In this document: one piece after another, positions 1 to 8,979 of the stretch | Numbering within the stretch: the first letter of the stretch is position 1 | Layout of the letters: each line of letters begins with the position of its first letter | From: Clostridia bacterium | Lineage (GTDB): Bacteria; Bacillota; Clostridia; Christensenellales; Borkfalkiaceae | Direction: 5' to 3' | Length of the DNA stretch: 18,128 bases | NCBI GenBank assembly: GCA_017648525.1 | Contig: JAGCIP010000087.1 | Location: 1 to 18,128 of the forward strand | Notes under the pieces: generated by a model | Databases searched by the model: none | What the model was told of the DNA's origin: nothing | What the model saw: only the letters and a program-made list of their open reading frames with translations | Translations under genes and position numbers: made by a program

Positions 1-1578
1 CCACTTTGGTTGGTTGTAAATGTTCCCATTGTGTTGCCACTTTGGGTCAATGTAATCGTGCCGTTACCAATTGAACTGCTTACCTTGTTATCAACATAAT
101 CTTTATTTACAATCTGACTCGCACTTGGATTCTGTGGCATAATAACCGTAGAAGTACCTGTAATTTCAATATCTTCAAACGATATAATCTGTGGGTATGG
201 TGTGAACTCTTTGCTCTGGTGGTTCCATAAAATACGCCCACCTTGTTGCCCTGCCTGTTCTGTTATATCCCAAATCTTGCTTGTAATTGGTACATAGCCA
301 TCATATTCGGCTGGCGGTGTAATTATTTCGCTTTGCACCCACGCACCGTTCTGGTGTTCGTATATCACGATAATTGGATTGCCCTGACCGTCAACCTGTG
401 AAAAGTCCGCATAGTTCGTGCCATCTTCTGCCGCAGGTGGTACTGTCGCCGCATACATTTTTGCGTACCAAACACCTTGGTCTGTTATCATACGACCAGA
501 GTTCGCAGCCAAATCAACTTCACTTTTTAATGCCAATGTATCAGCACTATTTGTTACAGGAACCGCAATGTCGTATCCGTTGTTTATAACAGACATATAT
601 GCTTTGCCAGCAAGATATAGGTCTTTCCATTTGTTAGCACTTCTACCAAGGTCTATTGCGTTCGTTGTGACTGGTAAGAACTGGCTATCGGTTAGGTTTG
701 CGATGTTTGTTATGTTTCCTTGTGAATCTAATTTCCAGAAACTTACGCCATTAAGGTACGGACCTACTGCACCACGCATAGAACCAGCCCTGAATTTCAA
801 CGGTGCTATCATTATTGATGTGCCGTCTAATCTTACAAAAGTATCGTCAACATATTCTTCTAGGTCGTCTAAATCTTCATGCAATTGAGCCACTTCAACT
901 TCTAAATCTTCAAACGTATGCAAATCAGACGCAACCGTTTCCCCGTCAACACGTCTTTGCTGAGCAACCAATGTTGTCATACCGTTATAAATGGTCGCAC
1001 TGGCAGTGGTATCGGCACAAAGCAACTGAACGGTCATTGTGTCGCCGTTAGCAACTTTGATAGCCGTCTGTTCGCTTTCGCTAAAATCTATGATAAATTC
1101 TTTGCAGAACTCAAATGCATTTTCGCTGACCGAGAAACTTTTTGTAATAGTGACCGCATTGCCAAACTTGATAATCAAAGAGAACCCAATTGTGTTGGAC
1201 GAACTTGACAGCAAACTATGTCCGCAGAGTTTCAGTGTCCACTGTGTCGCCCCTGTGAATATCTTTGGCTGGTCAAAAGTATAGGTCGCATTGACCCACA
1301 AAGAAGAACCAAAAACGGTATAAGTGCTTGTAAAATCCCGCCCGTCACCGAACGCATTTGGCACCACCACAAACTGTGAAGTGTTTAGTTTCCAAATATC
1401 AGTGCCTTCCAGCACAGCGGTTGCATTGCCACGGTGGTCTGAATAAACATTTATTGCGTTAGAAGTGCCTTGTGGCATATTAGCAAACGAAGTTTTGGTG
1501 CTTTCGTTTTTAATTTCCAATACGGACTTAGCCGTCTGTTCGCCTTTCAAACGCTTTATAAACTTATTTTCAGACATC
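1..1578 (-). CDS. Tail fibre / tail spike-like protein, 3' end beyond window
   Basis: I read this open frame directly: ATG at 1578, then 526 codons without a stop to base 1, so the C-terminus lies outside the window. Residues 1-205 are beta-rich with no recognised catalytic motif. Residues about 214-250 form an acidic heptad-like coiled coil (LHTFEDLEVEVAQLHEDLDD), as expected of a trimeric fibre. Residues 310-322 carry the LGxxxxxWKDLYL motif that is frequent in phage tail fibres. Residues 492-499 read KDYVDNKV, another fibre-type element, followed by a repeat-like TITLTQSGNTMGTFTTNQSG. It is the last gene of the late block, 9 bases after the 103-aa gene, the place held by the fibre gene (gp17) in T7-like phages. 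Role as host-recognition fibre is inferred; the receptor-binding tip is not in view. Confidence 0.85.
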
Positions 1579-1587
1579 GGCAACCCC

Positions 1588-1899
1588 TTATTCTTTGTCT
1601 GTATCTCTCATAGCATCACGCAAATCGTTCAACGCACTCGCAACCCCGTCTTCCGCAACTGGAATATTGTCGTCAAATTCCAACAACAATGCCTGCAAAA
1701 TCAAGTTGTGGTTTTTAATGTCGGACACCAAATTGCGAATAGTATCTGTGGCACGATTGTATTTGCCTTCCGAGAGAGTGGTTATCAACTTAAAGTATTC
1801 TTTCTGCAAGTCAACGGCTTTGCCAACACAGTCAATAATGCGAATTGCTGCATCTGCTTTCCGCCATTCTCTGTCTATCATCATCGGTTCTTTCGCCAT
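1588..1899 (-). CDS. Small alpha-helical phage protein of unknown function
   Basis: This 103-residue protein is not recognised. It is predicted by eye to be almost entirely helical, with charged amphipathic stretches and no membrane segment or signal peptide. It contains one cysteine (IIDCVGKAVD). The start ATG at 1899 has a purine-rich AAGGAC a few bases upstream. It lies 9 bases downstream of the large ejection-type gene and 9 bases upstream of the tail fibre gene, so it belongs to the same transcript. Its place between ejection proteins and fibre allows a role as a small virion or chaperone protein, but nothing in the sequence proves that. Confidence 0.75.
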   Translation of the reverse strand: MAKEPMMIDREWRKADAAIRIIDCVGKAVDLQKEYFKLITTLSEGKYNRATDTIRNLVSDIKNHNLILQALLLEFDDNIPVAEDGVASALNDLRDAMRDTDKE

Positions 1900-1908
1900 A
1901 GTTTGTCC

Positions 1909-3186
1909 TTATTTTAATGTTTTAAGTTCATAATCTTCAATCAAAGCATCTGTTGTTCCACGAACCGCATTTGGTGTATAGAAATTTAACATTCTTTCCA
2001 AAGCGTTTTTAGGTTCTGCATTAACTGTTCCTGCTGTCATACCGCGCAAAGTTAAACTATCCCACAAGTTTTGTATTGGAGAATTTATTCTACGCAAAAT
2101 ATTCCATATAGAACCAGAACTAGAACCAATAGGTCTTTCAATTGCTACGCTTGTAAGTTTTTTTGCAACTCCGCGTTTAGCAATTGCATTTTCCATTGTT
2201 TGCGCAACCAAATTTTGTTCTTCTGCGGGAGCAGATTTCATAACTTTATTTACTGCATTCATAACATATTGACGCGGGTCAAATTCACCAACAATATCTT
2301 CTCCAAGGTCGTCTAATTTTAATTTTTCAATTTCTTTGCCAATTTTTGATGCATATTTAGGCGATACATTAGCAATTTCTTTTTCAATATATTCTGAATA
2401 AGGCGTGCTAACAACACTTGACGCTTCTTCTAAAATAGGTTTTCTAAAAGTATCTCTTCCTGTAAAACCACGGCGCATATTAGCCCATAAATCAGGTCGC
2501 ATACCCTTTGGAACTTCTTGAGCGATAACTTCTTCTGGTGTACTTCCTTGCTGTAAAGCCTTTGCAAAAATACTTTTCGTTGCATCTTTGCTTTTTGCCA
2601 ATTCATTTACTAATGCAGTTTGTGTTGTTTTTGTTGGCAATAAACGATTTAATACTTGTGGAACAACAAATCCAAATCCTGCACCAATACCCGCTTGTGT
2701 TGCTCTTTCGCCCAAATCGCTTCCACGACCAAAACCTTCTATTCCGCCTTGTGCAGCAGATATGGTTGGTAAAAGTGTTGCGCCACCCGTTAAATATGCA
2801 GCGAGCGCATTTTCAGCCATATTAGTTCCTATGTTAAGCGCACGCCCATAACTTGTATTTTCTATATTACCAAGTGCAGATTCTTCAGCGTTTCTACGCA
2901 ACGTTTCATAATCTAATTTTTCTTTTGGTTCTGGCAATAAAGAAGACACAATAGAAGAAGGCACACCTGTTGCCATAGACAAAGCATCAGGCAATAAGTT
3001 AGAAGACCGCAACAACGCTTCTGATTCATCGGCATATGTGCCAACAAAAGGGGTTGCTTGTGCTATATTACGCAAAGCACCACCTAAATTCGCACCACGT
3101 GGTGTTTTTGCAGTTATATCTTCTTCCCAAGGTTTTACTTGTGAACCTGCTTCAGCAACAACTAAATCTTCTTCCCAAGGGTTCAT
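1909..3186 (-). CDS. Probable ejection (internal virion) protein with PWEED repeats
   Basis: This 425-residue protein is probably carried inside the capsid or tail and expelled at infection. It opens with two copies of PWEED (residues 3-7 and 19-23), an N-terminal signature I associate with phage internal virion proteins. Residues about 125-185 are rich in Gly and Ala with hydrophobic runs (AAYLTGGATLLP and AGIGAGFGFVVPQVL) that could insert into a membrane. The rest is helical and charged. The start overlaps the preceding stop as TAATG at 3186, indicating coupled translation. It occupies the slot of T7 gp15/gp16 but is far shorter than gp16, and I see no lysozyme or transglycosylase motif. 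The ejection assignment rests on order, composition and the N-terminal repeats. Confidence 0.65.
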   Translation of the reverse strand: MNPWEEDLVVAEAGSQVKPWEEDITAKTPRGANLGGALRNIAQATPFVGTYADESEALLRSSNLLPDALSMATGVPSSIVSSLLPEPKEKLDYETLRRNAEESALGNIENTSYGRALNIGTNMAENALAAYLTGGATLLPTISAAQGGIEGFGRGSDLGERATQAGIGAGFGFVVPQVLNRLLPTKTTQTALVNELAKSKDATKSIFAKALQQGSTPEEVIAQEVPKGMRPDLWANMRRGFTGRDTFRKPILEEASSVVSTPYSEYIEKEIANVSPKYASKIGKEIEKLKLDDLGEDIVGEFDPRQYVMNAVNKVMKSAPAEEQNLVAQTMENAIAKRGVAKKLTSVAIERPIGSSSGSIWNILRRINSPIQNLWDSLTLRGMTAGTVNAEPKNALERMLNFYTPNAVRGTTDALIEDYELKTLK

Positions 3187-4322
3187 TATATCGCCTCCCA
3201 GTTTTCTTTTTTCTTTGGGTCGCCACCTTTGAAACGATAACCGTTACGAACTTCGCCCACCGATATTGTTATTTGTTCCTTTGCTCTTTCAACAGGTGGA
3301 TTTTGCACATTGTACATCTTTTCTGTTTGTTTCCCTTCTGGAACAGAAAACGCAGAGTTCCACCAAGTTTTCAGTTCGTCTTCCGAAACTTCTATGCCTT
3401 GTTGTCTTGCTTTGTTTAATCCTGCAGCAACAAAATTATTACGTGCTTGTTTTAATCCTGCTTGTAATTGTCTTTTTGACATATTTTGATAATTACGGAT
3501 TGGACCAAAAATAAATTCTTGTTCAGCAGGTGTATCAGCAACACGGACACCACCAGCCTTGCCAACAAAGTCAAGAACACGACCAGATAAAATATTATCA
3601 GATATATCAGACCAAGTTGATTGTAATTCTGTAGCAGTTTTGTCTGTCAGTCCTTTTGCGGCTGCTTGAGCATACGGCAAATATTTCATAACCCCGAGTT
3701 GTTCTTCGCTCAACGCAGCACGAGTAACAGGACCAAAATCTGGCAAGTTTTCAATAGGGTCATAACCTACAGAGCGTCCAAAATTGTTTTGTTGAATACC
3801 GCTCAACGAACCTGCACCTTGTCCGCCAGCCGTCTTAGCCCCGCCAGCAGTTCCATATTCCATTGGTGTATAGCCCATAACCTGATTTTGAGTTTGTGTA
3901 GTTGTTTCGCCCATCGCCTTGTCAAACGCCAAAATATCAGCCAAATCTTTCATTTCGGCTTCATATTTCTTTTGAGCACGGTCAACAGCAGCGTTTGTTC
4001 TCGCTGACATACCACCACCAAATCCACGAGCAAAATCAGACAACCAAGAACCAGCACCTTGTTGTTGTGGTGCACTAGCCAAAGCATTAGCCAATGTGTA
4101 TCCAAAAGTTTCACGGGCTTTTAAGGCATCGTCTAACGCCTTTGTGGATTCGCCAATTCTGTTTCGTGTGGCGATTAAATCTTCCAAGGCATAAGGTGTA
4201 CTTGTGCTTGTAGTTGTCGTTTTTGCAGATGTTTTTTGTGGGCGCATAGCCAAAGCCTGCAAAGCCTGTGTCTGCGGTGCCAATATTGCTTCTAAAGTTA
4301 TTTTATCAAAATCTGTTGCCAT
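3186..4322 (-). CDS. Probable ejection (internal virion) protein, second large member
   Basis: This 378-residue protein is helical and soluble-looking. A low-complexity Thr/Ser linker lies near residues 32-43, a Gly-rich segment near 92-107 (FARGFGGGMSA), and a Thr/Gln/Gly-rich linker near 140-175. The C-terminus ends in GYRFKGGDPKKKENWEAI (361-378), a motif style I have seen at the end of phage virion proteins. It is followed without a gap by the PWEED protein through a TAATG overlap. Its place after a gp14-like gene matches T7 gp15, which together with gp14 and gp16 builds a channel across the cell envelope. Homology to gp15 is not shown by any motif, so the functional call is inference from synteny and composition. 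Confidence 0.6.
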   Translation of the reverse strand: MATDFDKITLEAILAPQTQALQALAMRPQKTSAKTTTTSTSTPYALEDLIATRNRIGESTKALDDALKARETFGYTLANALASAPQQQGAGSWLSDFARGFGGGMSARTNAAVDRAQKKYEAEMKDLADILAFDKAMGETTTQTQNQVMGYTPMEYGTAGGAKTAGGQGAGSLSGIQQNNFGRSVGYDPIENLPDFGPVTRAALSEEQLGVMKYLPYAQAAAKGLTDKTATELQSTWSDISDNILSGRVLDFVGKAGGVRVADTPAEQEFIFGPIRNYQNMSKRQLQAGLKQARNNFVAAGLNKARQQGIEVSEDELKTWWNSAFSVPEGKQTEKMYNVQNPPVERAKEQITISVGEVRNGYRFKGGDPKKKENWEAI

Positions 4323-4333
4323 CTTTTTTGCCT

Positions 4334-5020
4334 TTACTCTTGATATGTACCATAACCGCCAACTTTGCCAAGAACATTACCATTTACATCAGTAACATTT
4401 TCACCACCAAACAAACTGCCACCAATGCTTGCACCAACAGGACCACCTAATACAGCACCTAACGCAGAACCACCAAGTGCCGCCGCACCGCTGATTAAAT
4501 TGTTTTTCCAAGAATTATATGCATTGGTATTAGCAATGTTCGCCTGTTGTTGTGTTTGTTGATTTGCCAAAACACGTTGCAAGATATTGTTGCCCATTGT
4601 GTTTGCCTGGTTGAAGTAGTTGCCTTCGATACCAGACAAAGCAGACAAGATATTTTGTACACGGGCATCTTCCTGTGTCATCGCTTGGCGCATATCCATA
4701 TTACGGTTTGCAGCGATTGAATTTAAGATATTCTGTGTCGCCGAGCCACGAGCACCACGAGCCATAGCCTGTGCGCCCAATTGGTTTGCATATTGGCGAT
4801 TGCTCGCGTCTATAAGTTCTTGACGAGCACGAAATGATTCGTTGTCATAAGACGGATTTATCAATTCGTTAAGATACTGCCCGATACCGCTTTGTGTCGT
4901 GCGGATATTAGATGTTGCCATAGGCGACAAATTGACGCCGCCTGCATTTGCAGAGCCAAATTCGCCCCAGTTATAATCTGTGCCAACTTGTGCTGCTTGA
5001 ACTTTCTTTGGTTTTCCCAT
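4334..5020 (-). CDS. gp14-like internal virion / ejection protein
   Basis: This 228-residue protein has the composition of T7 gp14-type proteins (gp14 is about 196 residues). The middle (residues 60-165) is Gln/Asn/Ala-rich, helical and depleted in acidic charge. Residues 177-205 form a hydrophobic Gly/Ala-rich segment (LISGAAALGGSALGAVLGG and on) able to insert in a membrane, followed by a short polar tail. In T7, gp14 leaves the virion first and forms a pore in the outer membrane. The gene starts 2 bases after the stop of the GNAT gene, the same order as T7 genes 13 and 14. Identification rests on order and composition, not on a diagnostic motif. Confidence 0.65.
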   Translation of the reverse strand: MGKPKKVQAAQVGTDYNWGEFGSANAGGVNLSPMATSNIRTTQSGIGQYLNELINPSYDNESFRARQELIDASNRQYANQLGAQAMARGARGSATQNILNSIAANRNMDMRQAMTQEDARVQNILSALSGIEGNYFNQANTMGNNILQRVLANQQTQQQANIANTNAYNSWKNNLISGAAALGGSALGAVLGGPVGASIGGSLFGGENVTDVNGNVLGKVGGYGTYQE

Positions 5021-5022
5021 TT

Positions 5023-5400
5023 TTATTCACCTTTTACTATATAATAAACAAATCGGTCGGTCGTTTTGACCTTTTTCCCGATTTTTTCTAATAAAATTTT
5101 TGCAGGTCGCTGGTCGGTCTTGAAATACACAGGTCCGACATTGCTAACAATCTGTTTAATAATGCGGTCTGTCGGGACTTGTGCGTGATGTTTTGCCCAG
5201 CCCGAACAGAAAGTGCCTACAATACCATCAGAGTCGTCAAGATACACGGCGAAGCCCCCGACTATCTCGCCGCCGTCAAGAACCACAAACATATCAGAGC
5301 CGTTGTAGTCCACCCACGGTTCGTGCATATTTTCTTCCCACAGTTGCTGGGCGAGTGCTTTGCCGTCTGGCGATAGCGAAAGTATTGAGTGTATATGCAT
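5023..5400 (-). CDS. GNAT-fold protein, T7 gp13-like candidate
   Basis: This 125-residue protein has the shape of a small GCN5-related N-acetyltransferase domain. An N-terminal helix (residues 13-24) leads to the central strand pair GGEIVGGFAVYL (43-54), and a C-terminal KTDQRPAKILLEKIGKKVK (94-112) plus RFVYYIV (116-122) resembles the last helix and strand of the fold. The canonical acetyl-CoA loop (Q/RxxGxG/A) is not evident, so enzymatic activity is doubtful. T7 gp13, a DUF2833 protein of about 138 residues, is likewise GNAT-like and is encoded just before gp14. The start ATG overlaps the preceding stop (TAATG at 5400). A near-identical copy of its 3' end lies at 13121-13143. A true acetyltransferase modifying a host or phage protein is the alternative. 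Confidence 0.65.
   Translation of the reverse strand: MHIHSILSLSPDGKALAQQLWEENMHEPWVDYNGSDMFVVLDGGEIVGGFAVYLDDSDGIVGTFCSGWAKHHAQVPTDRIIKQIVSNVGPVYFKTDQRPAKILLEKIGKKVKTTDRFVYYIVKGE
5034..5056 (-). repeat. Copy A of a 23-base dispersed repeat (22/23 match)
   Basis: These bases, at the 3' end of the GNAT gene, match 13121-13143 with one mismatch (base 5040, T versus A). Both encode RFVYY-x-V in frame on the minus strand. The match is too long for chance in a window this size. Confidence 0.8.
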
Positions 5401-6113
5401 TATAACGGTTCCGGTTTTAAGTTACTTTGGTAAATCTTTATATAACCATTAGTACCCGTGCCACCAATCAACTGATTGTTTGTAAGAGAAGATGCTCCTG
5501 CACCACCAGATGCCCCTGTGCCTGTTGTTGTGCCACCGCTAGCACCTGTGCCACCATAACCCCAAATAGAATAATAAGATTGTCTGGCTGTGCCACCATT
5601 ACCACCCGCAGCAACTTCTTGCACTGTACTATTCCACTCTATGCTGGTTGAACCACCACCGCCGCCACCAGATGCAGATGCGTTTTCTGTATAAGGGTTA
5701 GGTAGTTGTGGAGTTGTTGTTAATTGGTTGCTACCATCTGCGCCATTTTGATAGCCGGTACCACCGTATCCGCCATGGTTAATATTTTCGCGTTCTGTTC
5801 TGGCATAACCACCCTCGCCACCAGCACCAACAGTGCCACTTATGCCTAATACATCATTTATATATACATTAACATATATTGTTTGTTCTTCTCCATTATA
5901 ACCGTTTTCTGCATAACGTGTGCCATGTGGTGTATTCCAGCCACAAGCAGCACCACCACCGCCACCACCCGAAATAACAATTTTATATTTACCCCAAGGC
6001 AACGATGTTTGATATGCACCTGCGGTTGTATTTATATAAAACTCTGTCCACTCTTCTGGTGGCAAATTAGGATTTGAAGATTGAACCCTAAAAAAACCTT
6101 TTTGTAATGACAT
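5400..6113 (-). CDS. Glycine-rich adhesin-like tail protein
   Basis: This 237-residue protein begins with a short beta-type region (1-48), then enters a glycine-rich domain with two runs of six glycines (49-54 and 149-154) and many GG doublets, and ends in GYIKIYQSN (223-231). The scheme YKIVISGGGGGG ... GYIKIY matches the glycine-rich domain found in phage and bacterial surface proteins. Polyglycine helices of this kind form the receptor-binding tip of phage S16 gp38. It lies among the fibre-like genes, 9 bases after the 233-aa gene, and its stop overlaps the GNAT start. A role in receptor binding is inferred. Loops between glycine runs would be the expected variable sites. Confidence 0.7.
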   Translation of the reverse strand: MSLQKGFFRVQSSNPNLPPEEWTEFYINTTAGAYQTSLPWGKYKIVISGGGGGGAACGWNTPHGTRYAENGYNGEEQTIYVNVYINDVLGISGTVGAGGEGGYARTERENINHGGYGGTGYQNGADGSNQLTTTPQLPNPYTENASASGGGGGGSTSIEWNSTVQEVAAGGNGGTARQSYYSIWGYGGTGASGGTTTGTGASGGAGASSLTNNQLIGGTGTNGYIKIYQSNLKPEPL

Positions 6114-6122
6114 CTTTTCCCC

Positions 6123-6824
6123 CTATTGTGTTAAACTGTAATACCACGAATTGTCAATTTTGTTATAAATATACATTACATTATATGTTTTCGTAGTATC
6201 TATCACTATTGGATTATATAGATGTTTTACAGTTCCTAATCCTAAGGAATAACTTCCCCCTTCAACTACTAATGTTATTGTGTGGCTATATTGGTCAGAA
6301 GCAACAGCAGGCAACGAAATTGTGCCGTTTCCTGTCAGTGTCAAAAAGTTCGCTGTGTTATCAGTCAACGAGATTGTACCGGCTGTGGACAAGATATTCG
6401 GGGTCTGTTGCTGGAAAGTGTTTATAGCAGATTGTGTAAGATTGCTACCGTCTTTCAACAGTGCAGTGCTAGCAATATTGTTTATCGCTGTTTCATTTGT
6501 GTTAGATTGGTTTTGAACATCTGCAAAATTTTCATTTATTTTATTACAATTAACACCTTTGCCTGCATTAAACACCCAAAGATTTTCCATATAAAACTGT
6601 GCTACAGAAAATTCATCATCCAAAACAGGGGTTCCTGAAAATGCAATTCCATAGTCAGCCAAATCAACAACTCCACTCTGCCCTGGCGTAACTATGTTCC
6701 AATCGTTACCATCATACTTAAACTGATTACAAGAGAACCCTTGTCCTACCTGTGTAGAATAAGTTGTTTCGTCTATAACAAAATCTGTAAGTCCTGTTCC
6801 TACTATTTGTTGAACTATTATCAT
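6123..6824 (-). CDS. Small tail fibre / fibre-connector-like protein
   Basis: This 233-residue protein has an N-terminal beta domain (1-90), a polar heptad-like segment (NENFADVQNQSNTNETAI, residues 97-114) followed by ALLKDGSNLT (121-130), and a C-terminal beta-rich domain with Gly/Thr/Ser repeats. The segment resembles the coiled-coil shaft connectors of phage fibres. It starts 2 bases after the stop of the 162-aa gene. A good AGGAG ribosome-binding site for it sits inside the end of that gene (GGAGTATAAAATG). Only general fibre features are visible, so receptor, partner and stoichiometry are unknown. Confidence 0.65.
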   Translation of the reverse strand: MIIVQQIVGTGLTDFVIDETTYSTQVGQGFSCNQFKYDGNDWNIVTPGQSGVVDLADYGIAFSGTPVLDDEFSVAQFYMENLWVFNAGKGVNCNKINENFADVQNQSNTNETAINNIASTALLKDGSNLTQSAINTFQQQTPNILSTAGTISLTDNTANFLTLTGNGTISLPAVASDQYSHTITLVVEGGSYSLGLGTVKHLYNPIVIDTTKTYNVMYIYNKIDNSWYYSLTQ

Positions 6825-6825
6825 T

Positions 6826-7314
6826 TTATACTCCTGTCCATATAAGTTTTACTTGGGCGACCCCGTTTGTTTCGTATATCATTATATAATAATTGCCTGC
6901 TCTAAAATAATTATAATTGTAAAATCCATAATTTATAATACTTGTCCCTACATAATTTATGCTAAACGGCAATAAACTGCGGTTTTCCTGTATCTGTATC
7001 AGCACTCGTGCTTCTGCGTTCAGCCCTGTTGGTATGTTGATAACCAAATCTTCGCCACTTCCAAGTATTTTATAATATTCACATTCTGGCGCAACCGTTA
7101 CTGTTGTTCCGCTAATGAAAAACGAATTTGGCTGGCTACGAACCGCAGCATAAACATCACTTAGATCGCTACCTTGGAAAGCCAATGTATTATATGCGTC
7201 TTGTATCGCTTCATAATGTGCTATATTTGCATTGTAATTTGTGCGAAAGTTGGCGTTCCACTCGTCTGCTACTACAAAAGAACTTGGCGTAAAAGTATAT
7301 AATTGTGTTATCAT
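6826..7314 (-). CDS. Small fibre-like tail protein of unknown function
   Basis: This 162-residue protein starts with an N-terminal helix-forming stretch (residues 15-50, with ADEWNANFRTNYNANIAHYE). After it the sequence is beta-rich and full of Tyr and Asn (INYGFYNYNYFRAGNYYIMI near 126-145). The N-terminal arrangement is of a kind I associate with short phage fibre or connector proteins. It lies between the gp12-like tail hub gene and another fibre-like gene, 12 bases after the former. A structural tail role is likely from position; the exact job is unknown. Confidence 0.6.
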   Translation of the reverse strand: MITQLYTFTPSSFVVADEWNANFRTNYNANIAHYEAIQDAYNTLAFQGSDLSDVYAAVRSQPNSFFISGTTVTVAPECEYYKILGSGEDLVINIPTGLNAEARVLIQIQENRSLLPFSINYVGTSIINYGFYNYNYFRAGNYYIMIYETNGVAQVKLIWTGV

Positions 7315-7326
7315 AGCAAACCTTTT

Positions 7327-8979
7327 TCAATAATCGAGCATTTCCGTATTTATTTCCGTGTTCTTGGCTTCTATGCCCGAAATATTAAATTGTTGGGCAG
7401 GCGAAGTCGTATAAATGTCAATCTGTAAATAACGCCAGTATGGCGGTCTGTCAACCGTAACAAGCAATTCCGTCTGGTTCATAGCAAAGAAAACACGCCC
7501 AGACAAATCTTCATCGTCAGAAACAAATTGAGAACCATTTTCTGGCACTGTGTCGTCATTAGAATAGGTCGCCACATTAGCGAACCCCGCTTTCGTAACA
7601 CGAGCATTAAACGCTTCACCACGGTCTGTCGTGAACTTGATATAAAAGTCGTTGCTCGTCTGTGGTTCCAGTATCACAGCAAACGGATACAGGTGGCTCT
7701 TGACAGAAGATTGTGAATCTAACCACATAAGATTTGTGCGATAGTGAGAATAATAACCGTCTTCGTTTGGTGTCTGTTGTGAACCTACGCCCCAGTCGTC
7801 TGTAATTTGATACAGTGTCGTTGTACCATCGCAGAAATATTCCTTGTTCAAGAAAGTCACCGCACGAGAATTGGCAGTAAAACTTTCTTCAACCCACTCG
7901 CCAATATCAACATCATAGACCAACGATTGTCCACTTGATTTTAACATACGAATGCGGCGACCAATAACATTTATCGTCACATCATCGACATCTTGTAAAT
8001 AATCTTGTATATCGTCACCAATGGCATCATCAAACCCAATCGTGCCGTCAATATTATCCCGCAGAGTGAAGATATTCTTCGCCCAAGAGTCAACATAAGC
8101 ACACTGTCCGTTCAGTGTAAATACGGCGTTATTTTTAACACCCTTGGCGGTCAGGTCTAACACCTTGTAGTCGTTTTGGCTCGTGCCAGTAATATTATAA
8201 GAACGGTTGTTGCCGAACGCTGTCAATCCGTGATATTCTTCCAAGTGGTTTATCTTGTCGCCGACTTCAACAAAGAACGGGGTTGTTTCGCTGGCACTTG
8301 TAATTGGTGTCATAGCAAAGTTGATAGCATTACCTGCTTCGCTGAACCAAACACCATAAATTGTTTCGGCATCATTGGCGTTATAAGTTGTAATACCATT
8401 GATTGCCAAGCGAGAACGATACGGACAAACACTTGTAATGTCTTCAACAGGTTTGTTTGTTGTTGTTTCAACAATTGGCACCAATCTATAATAGAAGTTT
8501 GATGTGCCCATTTGTGTTCCGCCAATCGTAGCGTCTGCCGAGTAATATACAAACCCAAGATTTGACGTTCCAAAAGCAACCACCATAACCAAGCGGTCAC
8601 CCCATTGTGTCATACAAACATCGGTGACATCTGTTACTAGTGGAAAGGTTGCAATCTGCACAGGGTTAATAACTTCTGTGTTATCTGTGACAATCCACGC
8701 ATTTATCGCACCACTTGTCTTTGTGAACGCAATCAACTGGTCTGGGTATGGATAGCCCGACATATTTGCACTGTACAAACGAATAACATCTTCGCCCATA
8801 ACTGTATATTGGCTAAACCAACCAGAAGAACGAATACTGCGATACTGCCCAGATTTTTCTTTTGATAAACGAACACCGTGTGCTATATCTGCACCAAATT
8901 CAACATCAGAGTTGATGCTGTTCAGTTTTCTGATGCCACGAAAGTTTTTCCATAAAAGATTTACATTTCTAGTTGTCAT
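7327..8979 (-). CDS. Tail hub / packaged-DNA stabilisation protein (T7 gp12, P22 gp10-like)
   Basis: This 550-residue, almost all-beta protein fits the tail tubular protein B (T7 gp12) or stabilisation protein (P22 gp10) class, which forms the hexameric nozzle of short tails. Supporting features are blades of the form AINAWIV and RLVMVVAFG, and the segment YGVWFSEAGNAINF (208-221). That segment matches the conserved W-x-S-x-x-G-x-x-x-x-F element of this class. T7 gp12 is about 794 residues and P22 gp10 about 472, so the size is intermediate. The start ATG at 8979 overlaps the stop of the small 40-aa gene as ATGA, indicating coupled translation. It lies downstream of the adaptor gene, as in T7 (gp11 then gp12). 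Confidence 0.8.
   Translation of the reverse strand: MTTRNVNLLWKNFRGIRKLNSINSDVEFGADIAHGVRLSKEKSGQYRSIRSSGWFSQYTVMGEDVIRLYSANMSGYPYPDQLIAFTKTSGAINAWIVTDNTEVINPVQIATFPLVTDVTDVCMTQWGDRLVMVVAFGTSNLGFVYYSADATIGGTQMGTSNFYYRLVPIVETTTNKPVEDITSVCPYRSRLAINGITTYNANDAETIYGVWFSEAGNAINFAMTPITSASETTPFFVEVGDKINHLEEYHGLTAFGNNRSYNITGTSQNDYKVLDLTAKGVKNNAVFTLNGQCAYVDSWAKNIFTLRDNIDGTIGFDDAIGDDIQDYLQDVDDVTINVIGRRIRMLKSSGQSLVYDVDIGEWVEESFTANSRAVTFLNKEYFCDGTTTLYQITDDWGVGSQQTPNEDGYYSHYRTNLMWLDSQSSVKSHLYPFAVILEPQTSNDFYIKFTTDRGEAFNARVTKAGFANVATYSNDDTVPENGSQFVSDDEDLSGRVFFAMNQTELLVTVDRPPYWRYLQIDIYTTSPAQQFNISGIEAKNTEINTEMLDY

Noticed and set aside
374..1284. Several plus-strand open frames over the left-edge region
   Set aside because: They are antisense shadows of the tail fibre gene, which is open over all 526 codons and carries fibre motifs.
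1465..1933. Plus-strand open frames of 150 and 112 codons
   Set aside because: They lie antisense to the 103-aa gene and fibre start, lack ribosome-binding sites, and their translations are Phe/Cys-rich as expected for antisense.
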